From: an uncultured Pseudoxanthomonas sp.
GTDB taxonomy: Bacteria > Pseudomonadota > Gammaproteobacteria > Xanthomonadales > Xanthomonadaceae
Reading direction: 5' to 3'
Assembly: GCA_946886405.1 (NCBI GenBank)
Contig: CAMPIO010000096.1
Span: 1 to 13,115 of the forward strand
DNA: 13,115 nt
In this document: in pieces, positions 1-6,385 of the stretch
Numbering within the stretch: position 1 is the stretch's first letter
How the letters are laid out: each line of letters begins with the position of its first letter
The notes under the pieces: generated by a model
The model's database searches: none
Told to the model about the DNA's origin: nothing
What the model saw: only the letters and a program-made list of their open reading frames with translations
Program-made: the position numbers and the translations under genes

Positions 1-785
1 CCCCAACCACTACCCCCTAATCCGCCCCAGCCACCGTGGCGCGCGTACCGCCCGGAGGAGACCGCGATCAGGCCGTAGAGCAGGCCCATGACGCCCGCGA
101 AAGCGGCCAACGGAATGATGGACGACAGCAACAGCGCCACCCCGCCGGCCGCGCCGCCCGTGAACAGGCCGCGCAACAGTCTGGGTGCCTTGCCGAACAC
201 TCCGCGGACCAGTGTGGCGATGAAGAACGCTGCGACCAGGGCGAACAAGCCGCCACTACCCGCAGGCTCACGACCCTCGCGGTTGTCGCTCACCGGCTCG
301 GGCAGGGACTCGCCCTCGACCAGCCGGGCCAGTTGTGCCGTGCCATCGACTATGCCGCCGGCATAGTCGCCCGCGCGGAACCGGGGTACCAGGTACTCCT
401 GGATGACGCGGTTGGCGATGGCGTCGGGAATCGCGCCTTCCAGTCCGTAGCCCGGCTGGATGCGCACGCGACGGTCGTCCTTCGCCACCAGCAACAGGAC
501 GCCGTCATCCACGCCCTTGCGGCCGAGCTTCCACTGGTCGAACACGCGTTGCGCGTACTGCTCGATGGTTTCCGGCTGGGTGGTGGAGACGATCAGCACC
601 TGCAGCTGGCTGCCCTTGCGCTGCTGCAACGCCAACGACTGCTGCTCCAACTGCTGCTTCTGCGCCGCATCCAGCGTGCCGGTGGTATCGACCACTGGCG
701 AATCGAGCACAGGAATCGTCGCCAACGACTGCGCCCAGGCGGGCGCGACGATCAGCAGCAGGCAGAACGCCAGCGCGCGCAGCAT
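1..785 (-). CDS. TPM-domain membrane protein, YgcG type (3' end beyond window)
   Basis: The reading frame is open from ATG at 785 to the left edge, giving 261 codons without a stop; the C-terminus is missing. Residues 1-19 are a Sec signal peptide (MLRALAFCLLLIVAPAWAQ). Residues 28-155 match the TPM domain (Psb32/YgcG fold): VVDTTGTLDAAQ near 31-42, a DDGVLLLVAKDDRRVRIQPGYGLEG block at about 93-117 (split here as DDGVLLLVAKDD and RIQPGYGLEG), and RFRAGDYAGGI at 135-145. Two hydrophobic segments follow, about 178-197 and 212-243, then a Gly/Trp-rich tail begins (GGWGGLGGSGW), as is usual for this family. The domain therefore faces the periplasm, anchored in the inner membrane. It starts 19 bp after lemA, and LemA-TPM pairing is common in bacteria. 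The molecular function is unsettled; TPM domains have been called phosphatases in plants and roles in envelope or photosystem upkeep are proposed. Family assignment is firm, function is not. Confidence 0.88.
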   Translation of the reverse strand, partial: MLRALAFCLLLIVAPAWAQSLATIPVLDSPVVDTTGTLDAAQKQQLEQQSLALQQRKGSQLQVLIVSTTQPETIEQYAQRVFDQWKLGRKGVDDGVLLLVAKDDRRVRIQPGYGLEGAIPDAIANRVIQEYLVPRFRAGDYAGGIVDGTAQLARLVEGESLPEPVSDNREGREPAGSGGLFALVAAFFIATLVRGVFGKAPRLLRGLFTGGAAGGVALLLSSIIPLAAFAGVMGLLYGLIAVSSGRYARHGGWGGLGGSGW

Positions 786-804
786 GGCAGCGACGCGATG
801 CGGC

Positions 805-1446
805 TCAGTTGCCGGGAGATGGCGGCGGAGGCGGCGTGGGCGCCTGCGGTGCGGCCGGCGCCGGCGTGCCGAAGTCCACGGCCGGGGCCTCGGAAATCGC
901 CGCCTCGTTCTCGACGGTGAAGTTGGGTTTTTCCTTCGCTCCGGTGACTTTGGCGGTGATCACCTGCGGGAACTGCCGGATGTAGGTGTTGTAGTCCTGC
1001 ACAGTCTGGATGTAGCGGCCACGCGCAACGGTGATCCGGTTCTCGGTGCCTTCCAGCTGCGCCTGCAGATCGCGGAACGACTGGTCGGATTTCAGGTTCG
1101 GGTAGTTCTCCGTCACCACCAGCAGGCGCGACAGCGCGCCGGACAATTCACCCTGCGCCTGCTGGAACTGCTGCAGCGAAGCGGCATCGTCGGCGTTGAC
1201 CTGGATCTGCCCGACACGGGCGCGTGCATTGGTCACGTCGGTCAGCACCTGGCGCTCCTGCTGGGCGTAGCCCTGCACGGTCTTGACCAGGTTGGGAATC
1301 AGGTCGGCGCGGCGCTTGTACTGGTTGAGCACCTCGGACCAGCCGGCCTTCACCGCTTCGTCCTTCTGCTGGATGGTGTTGTAACCGCAGCCGGACAACA
1401 GCACGGTCAACACGACGAGCAACCACAGACGCGACACCTGGCGCAT
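805..1446 (-). CDS. lemA: LemA family lipoprotein
   Basis: A 213-residue protein of the LemA family. Residues 1-20 form a lipoprotein signal peptide ending in the lipobox LLSGC, with Cys20 as the lipidation site, so it is likely membrane-tethered on the periplasmic side. The family core follows: GYNTIQQKDEAVKAGWSEV (21-39), RRADLIPNLVKTVQGYA (45-61), NYPNLKSDQSFRDLQAQLEG (114-133) and ENRITVARGRYIQ (135-147), ending with the typical YNTYIRQFP. The mostly helical body resembles a long coiled bundle. The last 25 residues are a Pro/Ala-rich tail, longer than in many homologues. The start at 1446 is chosen because GGGAG lies 9 nt upstream and the signal peptide begins there; an in-frame ATG at 1533 would add 29 residues ahead of the signal. 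It is followed directly by the TPM gene, which is a frequent partner. Biochemical function is unknown. Confidence 0.92.
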   Translation of the reverse strand: MRQVSRLWLLVVLTVLLSGCGYNTIQQKDEAVKAGWSEVLNQYKRRADLIPNLVKTVQGYAQQERQVLTDVTNARARVGQIQVNADDAASLQQFQQAQGELSGALSRLLVVTENYPNLKSDQSFRDLQAQLEGTENRITVARGRYIQTVQDYNTYIRQFPQVITAKVTGAKEKPNFTVENEAAISEAPAVDFGTPAPAAPQAPTPPPPPSPGN

Positions 1447-1476
1447 GGCACGGTACTCCCTCGAACGGACGCGCCG

Positions 1477-1505
1477 ATTGCAGCACCTCGCCCGTGACGG
1501 CGCAA
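1477..1505 (-). promoter_or_regulatory. weak candidate sigma-70 promoter of lemA
   Basis: On the minus strand TTGCGC is followed after exactly 17 nt by TGCAAT, the latter ending 30 nt before the lemA start codon. Spacing fits sigma-70, but the boxes match the consensus at only 3 of 6 and 4 of 6 positions, which in GC-rich DNA is weak. The 113-bp gap between lemA and the upstream terminator must contain a promoter if lemA is transcribed alone; this is the best pair I see there. Confidence 0.22.
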
Positions 1506-1559
1506 GCGCTGCACCGCGTAGCGCCGACCGCACGCCCGGTTGTTACCGGCTCGTGAAAG

Positions 1560-1588
1560 ACGAAGGGCTCCCGACGGGAGCCCTTCGT
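1560..1588 (-). terminator. rho-independent terminator after terC-family gene
   Basis: A perfect 13-bp inverted repeat (ACGAAGGGCTCCC / GGGAGCCCTTCGT) with a 3-nt loop lies 20 bp past the stop codon of the TerC-family gene. On the minus strand the stem is followed by TCTTTC, a short and broken U-tract. It separates the dgkA-terC unit from lemA. Confidence 0.8.
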
Positions 1589-1608
1589 GATGCCGCTTCG
1601 CGGTGTGC

Positions 1609-2343
1609 TTACTCGCGCAGCATGCGCTGGTTGGCGCGCTTCTTAGCCCACAGGTTGAGGCACTCGACCAGCGCGGAGAAGCCCATCGCGCCGTACAGGT
1701 AGCCCTTCTCGATGTGCAGCTCGAAGCCGTCCAGCAGCAGGTACGCGCCCACCGCCACGATGAAGGCCAGCGCCAGCATCTTGATGGTCGGGTTGTTGTC
1801 GATGAAGTGACCCAGCGGCTTGGCCGCCAGCAGCATCACCGCCACCGCCAGCAGGATCGCGGCCACCATCACCGGGGTGTGGTTGGCCATGCCGACGGCC
1901 GCGATCACCGAGTCCAGCGAGAACACGATGTCGATCACCGCGATCTGCGCGATCACGCCGGCGAACGACACGGCCGGACGCGTGTGCACGTCTTCAGAAT
2001 CCGGCTCGCCCTTCACCAGTTCCAGGATTTCCTTGGTGCCCTTCACCAGCAGGAACACACCACCCAGGATCAGCACCAGGTCGCGCACCGAGATGCCTTG
2101 CCCGAACAGCGTGAACAGGTCGGCGGTCAGGCCGGCCAGCCAGGCCAGCGTCAACAGCAGCAGGATGCGGGTGATGCACGCCACCGCGATACCGAACTTG
2201 CGTGCGACTTCGCGCTGGTGCGGCGGCAGCTTGCTGACCGCGATGGAGATGAAGACCAGGTTGTCGATGCCCAGCACGATCTCGATCGCACTCAGCGTGA
2301 CCAGCGTGATCCACACCTGCGGATCGGTAAGCAGTTCCATCAT
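1609..2343 (-). CDS. TerC family integral membrane protein (putative metal-ion exporter)
   Basis: A 244-residue polytopic membrane protein with about seven hydrophobic helices (roughly 11-32, 53-78, 87-103, 126-147, 155-174, 188-206, 214-230). It carries the pair of acidic motifs that define the TerC fold: EIVLGIDNLVF at 21-31 (Glu21, Asp27) and IDIVFSLDSVIAA at 137-149 (Asp138, Asp144), which repeat each other as two inverted halves. Family members such as Alx and YceF/MeeF-type proteins export Mn2+ or feed metal to exported enzymes, while the founding TerC acts in tellurite resistance; which applies here cannot be read from sequence. There is no yybP-ykoY-like leader visible, and no other ter genes. 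It starts 28 bp after dgkA, with AAGG 9 nt before the first of two adjacent ATG codons (2343 and 2340), so the two are probably co-transcribed. A hairpin terminator follows. Confidence 0.93.
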   Translation of the reverse strand: MMELLTDPQVWITLVTLSAIEIVLGIDNLVFISIAVSKLPPHQREVARKFGIAVACITRILLLLTLAWLAGLTADLFTLFGQGISVRDLVLILGGVFLLVKGTKEILELVKGEPDSEDVHTRPAVSFAGVIAQIAVIDIVFSLDSVIAAVGMANHTPVMVAAILLAVAVMLLAAKPLGHFIDNNPTIKMLALAFIVAVGAYLLLDGFELHIEKGYLYGAMGFSALVECLNLWAKKRANQRMLRE

Positions 2344-2371
2344 CGGGGAGTACCTTGGTTCAGATCAGAAA

Positions 2372-2752
2372 TCAGAGATAGCGGGGCGCGAGGATCAGGC
2401 CCCAGCACAGCAGTACGTTCATCATCAGCACGAAGACGGCGGCGGAGCCCATGTCCTTCGCTCGACCGGCGAGTTCGTGATGCTCGGGGCCGTAGCGTTC
2501 GATCACGGCTTCTACGGCGGAGTTCAGCAGCTCGGCCGCCAGCACCAGCAGACAGCTGCCGATCATCAGCGCCCGCTCCAGCCCGGTCTCCCCCAGCCAC
2601 AACGCCAGCGGCGCCAGCACGACCAGCAGGTAGACCTCCAGGCGGAAGGAGGATTCGTGCATCCACGCCGCGCGCAGGCCCTGGAAGGACCAGACGGTCG
2701 CCTTGAGGATGCGGCCGGGGCCGCGGGGAAGATGTCCGGTTTCGTCAGCCAT
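2372..2752 (-). CDS. dgkA: diacylglycerol kinase (DgkA)
   Basis: A 126-residue prokaryotic-type diacylglycerol kinase, which phosphorylates membrane diacylglycerol with ATP and recycles lipid left over from periplasmic glucan or LPS modification. The length is close to the roughly 122 of E. coli DgkA. An N-terminal amphipathic part (KATVWSFQGLRAAW, 17-30) precedes three membrane helices, about 38-53, 60-84 and 103-121. The family signature is ELLNSAVEAVIE at 74-85, with the key Glu74, Asn77 and Glu81; the last signature position is Glu85 rather than the usual Asp, a mild change. HELAGRAKDMGSAA at 92-105 is the second conserved block. The chosen ATG (2752) fits family length but has no clear Shine-Dalgarno. 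An ATG at 2782 would add ten residues and has GGAG only 3 nt ahead, so the start is uncertain. It precedes the TerC-family gene. Confidence 0.93.
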   Translation of the reverse strand: MADETGHLPRGPGRILKATVWSFQGLRAAWMHESSFRLEVYLLVVLAPLALWLGETGLERALMIGSCLLVLAAELLNSAVEAVIERYGPEHHELAGRAKDMGSAAVFVLMMNVLLCWGLILAPRYL

Positions 2753-2960
2753 GGGCAGGTCGATGCGAAGAAGGCCCCGCATCGTCTCCGTCCGGTCAGG
2801 CAGGGCCTGGGCCGGCGGAAAGTCGGATCGGGTGGCGCAGGTCCTGCACCAAGGCCGCGATTTTGCCACAAGGCGCCCCCTTGCCGCCCTGCACGGGTTT
2901 GCATCGCCCGTCGGGGGCTGGTCCACTGGCTGTCTGTCCGCTGCCAAGGAGCCTTCCCCC
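2753..2960. other. divergent intergenic region, dgkA / SGNH hydrolase
   Basis: About 208 bp separate the divergently read dgkA and SGNH hydrolase genes, so it should hold a promoter for each. I see no convincing -35/-10 pair on either strand. The dgkA start may lie 30 bp inside it (ATG at 2782). No repeat or hairpin stands out. Confidence 0.4.
2946..2951 (+). promoter_or_regulatory. ribosome binding site fixing the GTG start at 2961
   Basis: AAGGAG lies 9 nt before GTG at 2961. It decides the start, since the frame stays open upstream to 2703 but the lipoprotein signal peptide begins exactly at this GTG. Confidence 0.85.
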
Positions 2961-3695
2961 GTGTCTTTCCTGAATACGCTTCGTCAGCCGGTTTTCGCCG
3001 CCGCCCTGATCATCGTGCTGGCTGGCTGCGCGGGAAGCCCGCCTGCGACCACGACGCCGGAAGCCGCCGCATCTGCGAAGACCGCTCCCCGCATCCCGGA
3101 GCAGGTATCGAACGCGGCCTGGGAGACCGACATGCAGCGCTTCGCGACCGAAGACGCGCAATCGCCGCCACCCCGCAACGGGGTCGTGTTCACCGGAAGT
3201 TCGTCGATCCGCCTGTGGGCCACGCTGGCGCAGGATTTCCCGGACGTGCCGGTGATCAACCGCGGCTTCGGCGGTTCCGAACTGCGCGACAGCACCTGGT
3301 ATGTGGACCGCACCATCGTGCCGTATGCGCCCCGCCAGATCCTGATCTATGCCGGCGACAACGACCTCAACGCCGGACGCACGCCCCAGCAGCTGCGCGC
3401 GGATTTCATCGCGTTCGTCGAACGCGTGCGCCGCGACCTGCCGAAAACGAAGATCGCCTACATCAGTACCAAGCCCAGTCCGTCGCGCGCACAACTGCTT
3501 TCCGTGCAGCGCGAGGCCAATGCACTGATCCAGGCGGAGGCCAAGCGCCTGGGCGTGGACTACATCGATATCTTCACGCCCATGCTTGACGCCGGTGGCC
3601 AGCCCAACGAAACCCTCTTCGTCGAAGACCGGCTGCACATGAATGCCGCCGGCTACGTCATCTGGCAACGGGTCATTGCGCCTTACGTGAAGTAA
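2961..3695 (+). CDS. SGNH/GDSL-type hydrolase lipoprotein
   Basis: A 244-residue protein read from GTG. Residues 1-23 are a lipoprotein signal peptide with lipobox VLAGC (Cys23), followed by a Ser/Ala/Pro/Thr-rich linker to about residue 45. The catalytic domain (about 50-244) has all four SGNH blocks: FTGSSSIRLW at 77-86 with Ser81 as nucleophile (the GDSL Asp is replaced by Ser80), NRGFGGSEL at 100-108, YAGDNDLN at 130-137 with Asn134, and DRLHMNAAGY at 223-232 with Asp223 and His226. These predict a serine esterase or acylhydrolase acting on an ester or acyl group of a lipid, glycan or peptidoglycan at the cell envelope; the substrate cannot be told. Anchoring in the outer membrane is likely since residue +2 after Cys is Ala, not Asp. 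It is the only plus-strand gene, convergent with the protease gene, and appears monocistronic. Confidence 0.9.
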   Translation: MSFLNTLRQPVFAAALIIVLAGCAGSPPATTTPEAAASAKTAPRIPEQVSNAAWETDMQRFATEDAQSPPPRNGVVFTGSSSIRLWATLAQDFPDVPVINRGFGGSELRDSTWYVDRTIVPYAPRQILIYAGDNDLNAGRTPQQLRADFIAFVERVRRDLPKTKIAYISTKPSPSRAQLLSVQREANALIQAEAKRLGVDYIDIFTPMLDAGGQPNETLFVEDRLHMNAAGYVIWQRVIAPYVK

Positions 3696-3710
3696 AGACC
3701 TGGCGCAAAA

Positions 3711-3737
3711 AAGAAGCCCGGCGATGCCGGGCTTCTT
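3711..3737. terminator. bidirectional rho-independent terminator
   Basis: A perfect 12-bp stem, AAGAAGCCCGGC / GCCGGGCTTCTT, with a GAT loop sits between two convergent genes, 15 bp after the SGNH hydrolase stop and 19 bp after the protease stop. On the minus strand the stem runs into a good T-tract (TTCTTTTTTGCG), on the plus strand into only CTTCTTCGTTC. It should therefore end the protease transcript more efficiently, while still serving both. Confidence 0.88.
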
Positions 3738-3756
3738 CGTTCATGCTCGCGTTGCG

Positions 3757-5130
3757 TCAGAAGCCGCTGACGTTGAGTCGTCCGCCGGTGACCGTCTTGC
3801 CCTGCAGCGACGGCGTCGGCACGGTGGCGTTGAGGATGGCGGCCTTGACCTGTGCGGCCGTCACGCCCGGGCGGGTCGACGCGTACAGGGCCGCAGCACC
3901 GGTCACGTGCGGCGTCGCCATCGACGTGCCGCTGTAGCTGGCGTAACCGGACACCACGCTGCCCTTGGATGCCTTGGGCACCGTCGACCAGATGCCATAG
4001 CCGGGCGCGCCCAGGTCCACGGTCGTGACGCCGTAGTTGTAGACCAGTGCGCCCGTGGATCGGATCGCCGCCACCGACAGGATGCCGGCGTTGGGATAGG
4101 CCGCCGGATAGCACGCACCCGACGTGTTGCCTTCACAATTGACGCTGTCGTTACCGGCCGCGACGACCGTGAGGATCTCGGCCTGGCTGGCGCGATCGAT
4201 GGCATCGCTCAGGGCCTGCGAATAACCACCGCCGCCCCACGAATTGTTGGTGGCCACCAGGTTCAGGCCATGGCGGGTCTTGAGGTCGGTGAAGTAGTCC
4301 AGCGCCTTGACCGCGTTGGCGGTGTTGCCACCACGACGGCCGAGGAACTTGCCGCTGATCAGCTTCACGCCGCTCCAGCACACGCCGGCCACGCCCTTGC
4401 CGTTGCCACCGACGCCGGCGATGGTGCCGGCCACGTGGGTGCCATGGTCGTCGTTGGCGCCGCCGGAGTTGATGTTGTTGCTGTTGCCATCGAAGTCCCA
4501 GCCGCGCACGTCATCGACGTAGCCGTTGCCGTCGTTGTCCACGCCGTCGACCGGGTCGTACGGATTGGCCCAGATGTTGGCCGTCAGGTCTTCGTGGTTG
4601 AAGTAGATGCCTTCGTCGATCACGCCGACGACGACATTGCCGCAACTGGTGTGGCCGGCAGCCCATGCTTCGGACGCCTGCGAGCCGTACGCGTTTGCGG
4701 GCGTGCCCGCATCACCGTACATGCCCCACAGCGAACCGTTGGTGGAATACGTGTCGTTGGAGACCGCGTTGTGCTGGTAGGTCCAGTTCGGTTCGGCGTA
4801 CTCGACGGCAGGATCGGCACTGAGCACCTGCACGGCCGCCGACAGGTCCACGTTGCCCGGCAGCTTGAGCAGGGCGATTTCACCGTTGCGGCCGTTGCCG
4901 CGGCGCACGGTTTCCAGCTTCTGCGCGCCCAAGCCCTGCACCACCGCGTCACGATCGCCAGACGCCGCGCCATCGCGGTACTTCACCAGCAGTTCGCCAC
5001 TGACGTGGGGCTGGCCTGCCTTCAATCCCTTGATCACCAGATCCGGCCTGCCACCCGCGTTGGCGGCCTGCGCCGCGCCCATCGTCACGAGTGCCAAACC
5101 CACCCACATCGCCATGCGATTCTTCTTCAT
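3757..5130 (-). CDS. secreted subtilisin-like serine protease (S8 family)
   Basis: A 457-residue preproprotease. Residues 1-25 are a Sec signal peptide. Residues about 42-119 form a propeptide like that of fervidolysin-type S8 enzymes (SGELLVKYRDG at 44-54, DPAVEYAEPNWTYQ at 106-119). The catalytic domain spans about 130-457. Asp172 sits in VVVGVIDEGIYFNHEDL, His229 in DDHGTHVAGTIAG, oxyanion Asn296 in ATNNSWGGG, and Ser403 in GTSMATPHVTGAAAL. Between Asp and His, DNDGNGYVDD (198-207) resembles a DxDxNGxxD calcium-binding loop, known in this subgroup. After the catalytic Asp comes Glu-Gly rather than the usual Thr/Ser-Gly. Cys332 and Cys340 flank a short loop and may form a disulfide. There is no C-terminal PPC, P-domain or autotransporter barrel, so export past the outer membrane would need type II secretion; this is inference. 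A GGAG lies 12 nt before the ATG. It is likely transcribed alone. Confidence 0.95.
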   Translation of the reverse strand: MKKNRMAMWVGLALVTMGAAQAANAGGRPDLVIKGLKAGQPHVSGELLVKYRDGAASGDRDAVVQGLGAQKLETVRRGNGRNGEIALLKLPGNVDLSAAVQVLSADPAVEYAEPNWTYQHNAVSNDTYSTNGSLWGMYGDAGTPANAYGSQASEAWAAGHTSCGNVVVGVIDEGIYFNHEDLTANIWANPYDPVDGVDNDGNGYVDDVRGWDFDGNSNNINSGGANDDHGTHVAGTIAGVGGNGKGVAGVCWSGVKLISGKFLGRRGGNTANAVKALDYFTDLKTRHGLNLVATNNSWGGGGYSQALSDAIDRASQAEILTVVAAGNDSVNCEGNTSGACYPAAYPNAGILSVAAIRSTGALVYNYGVTTVDLGAPGYGIWSTVPKASKGSVVSGYASYSGTSMATPHVTGAAALYASTRPGVTAAQVKAAILNATVPTPSLQGKTVTGGRLNVSGF

Positions 5131-5312
5131 AAGCCGATCCGACTCCGAATGTTGTGATTGCCGCGCGGGACAGCGCAGTGGGTCGAATCTAGCTTGTAAT
5201 TTTCGTTCTAGATATGGATTTTCAGCTCACATTTTTCCTCTGCCGCGCGCTGGCGAAATGCCACCGGTAGCCATGGGAATCGTTCGCATCAGTCCGGCGA
5301 AAACGCGGGCGA
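5131..5312 (-). promoter_or_regulatory. AT-rich upstream region of the S8 protease, with inverted repeat
   Basis: The 182-bp gap before the protease holds an AT-rich island at 5186-5240 (18 G/C of 55 by hand count) in otherwise GC-rich DNA. Within it, TCTAG at 5188-5192 and CTAGA at 5208-5212 form an inverted repeat whose half-sites are 20 bp apart, about two helical turns. TAGATT (minus strand, 5186-5191) is a possible -10 box, but no good -35 lies upstream of it. Promoter function is inferred from position and base composition only. No terminator for the upstream VOC gene is evident in this gap. Confidence 0.35.
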
Positions 5313-5690
5313 TCATCGCCGCCGCGGCGCGCCCTCGTTCTGGTGCAGGCTCAGTACGTTGCCGTCGGGGTCGAGAAAATCCAGCGACAACCCGCCGTCG
5401 GGCGACTCGCTGACCGGCACCACGATCTCCACCCCTTTCGCAGCCAGCGCTTCCGCATGATCGTCGATGCCGCCATCCAGACTGAAGACGACGACCGGCG
5501 ATTCGCCGGCGCGTGCCGGACGCGGAATGAGCACCAGCGCGAGTTCGCCGACGTCGCCCATCGCGAACGGTCCGTCATGACCGTCAAGCGCAGCGATGGG
5601 CAGGCCCAGGGTGTCGCGATAGAACGCCACCGACCGGGCGAGGTCGGAGACGAAGAATACGATGGCGCCTACTTTGCAGTGCGTGAGCAT
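5313..5690 (-). CDS. small VOC (glyoxalase/bleomycin-resistance fold) protein
   Basis: A 125-residue single-domain protein of the vicinal oxygen chelate superfamily. The first beta-alpha-beta unit shows VSDLARSVAFYRDTLGL (14-30) and the second ends with DFLDPDGNVLSLHQ (104-117), both typical. However the usual metal ligands seem absent: the first-strand His position is Ala9 and the Glu after DPDGN is Ser114. That argues for a binding or sequestering role, or for a degenerate enzyme, rather than a metal-dependent glyoxalase; it rests on my alignment by eye. AGGAG lies 8 nt before the ATG and falls inside the end of the sigma factor gene, with which this gene overlaps by 22 bp in another frame, so translation is probably coupled. 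VOC proteins are among the small enzymes known to be encoded beside ECF sigma factors. Substrate unknown. Confidence 0.85.
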   Translation of the reverse strand: MLTHCKVGAIVFFVSDLARSVAFYRDTLGLPIAALDGHDGPFAMGDVGELALVLIPRPARAGESPVVVFSLDGGIDDHAEALAAKGVEIVVPVSESPDGGLSLDFLDPDGNVLSLHQNEGAPRRR

Positions 5691-6385
5691 GGGATGTACT
5701 CCTGTGTGATTCCCTTCTTTACGTTGCCGCGGGAAGGCAATGTGTGAGCGCCGGCATCGATCAGGATCAGATGGCCGTCCGGATCATGCGTCCCCAGCCC
5801 CTCGCCCGCCCGCATGGCGGCCTTCAGCGCGCGCCGGGCCAGGCCGAAGGAGATATCCACGCTGCGCACCGGGTCGCGCAGGTGCGCGAGCGCGATGCTT
5901 TCCGCGCGCGTGGCGGGCGACTGCGCCGCAAGTGCCTTGCGGATGCGGGTCAGGCGCTGGCGGAAGGCGGTGGGTTCGATGCGCAGGATCCAGCGGATCT
6001 CGTCCGCCGACAGGCCGTGCAGCGCGAGTACCGCCACGCGGCGCGCGGACGGTGGCAATGCTGCCAGCCAGGGCGGACACGTGGACCGGTCAGGGAGGTC
6101 GTCGGGCGGCGGCGTACCTTCGGTCGCGTCGACTGCCCACGTTCCCGCCTCCGCTTCACGCCGGCGTCGGCGCACAGCAGTGCGTGCCGTCATCGCGGCA
6201 TGGTGACGAAGTACGCCCGACAGCCAGGGCAGGTCATGGCGGCCGGCAAGCAGGCCCGCGAGCAATGTGTCCTGCACCAGGTCCTCTGCCTCGTCCGCAC
6301 GCCTGCACAGCCGCAATGCCTGGGCACGGAGGGTGCGATGGACCGCCAACGTCAGTGCGGCCTCATTTTCACCTCGCGACGCCAT
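5669..6385 (-). CDS. ECF-like sigma-70 family sigma factor with C-terminal extension
   Basis: A 238-residue sigma-70 family protein of ECF type. Region 2 lies at about 10-76 (ALTLAVHRTLRAQALRL, then DEAEDLVQDTLLAGL at 31-45 as the region 2.2 helix, followed by a basic RTAVRRRRRE at 68-77). A loose linker rich in Pro and Asp spans 80-105. Region 4 is at about 107-152 (LAALPPSARRVAVLALHGL, then SADEIRWILRIEPTAFRQRL as the helix-turn-helix). Beyond it are some 85 extra residues, including FGLARRALKAAMRAGEGLG and THDPDGHLILIDAGAHTL, which I do not recognise. No anti-sigma gene is adjacent, and ECF groups with such extensions often use them for self-control; that is inference. The ATG directly abuts the TGA of the upstream hydrolase gene, with AGGA 7 nt ahead, and the 3' end overlaps the VOC gene, so the three are likely one operon. 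Confidence 0.84.
   Translation of the reverse strand: MASRGENEAALTLAVHRTLRAQALRLCRRADEAEDLVQDTLLAGLLAGRHDLPWLSGVLRHHAAMTARTAVRRRRREAEAGTWAVDATEGTPPPDDLPDRSTCPPWLAALPPSARRVAVLALHGLSADEIRWILRIEPTAFRQRLTRIRKALAAQSPATRAESIALAHLRDPVRSVDISFGLARRALKAAMRAGEGLGTHDPDGHLILIDAGAHTLPSRGNVKKGITQEYIPCSRTAK

Noticed and set aside
3724..5157. Plus-strand open frame of 477 codons opposite the S8 protease
   Set aside because: The minus strand encodes a complete subtilase here; the plus-strand translation is Val/Ala/Gly/His-rich without recognisable motifs.
5565..5582. The residues Asp-Gly-Pro-Phe in the VOC protein, as a link to DGPF-domain partners of ECF sigma factors
   Set aside because: The protein otherwise has clear VOC motifs; the four residues alone are chance.
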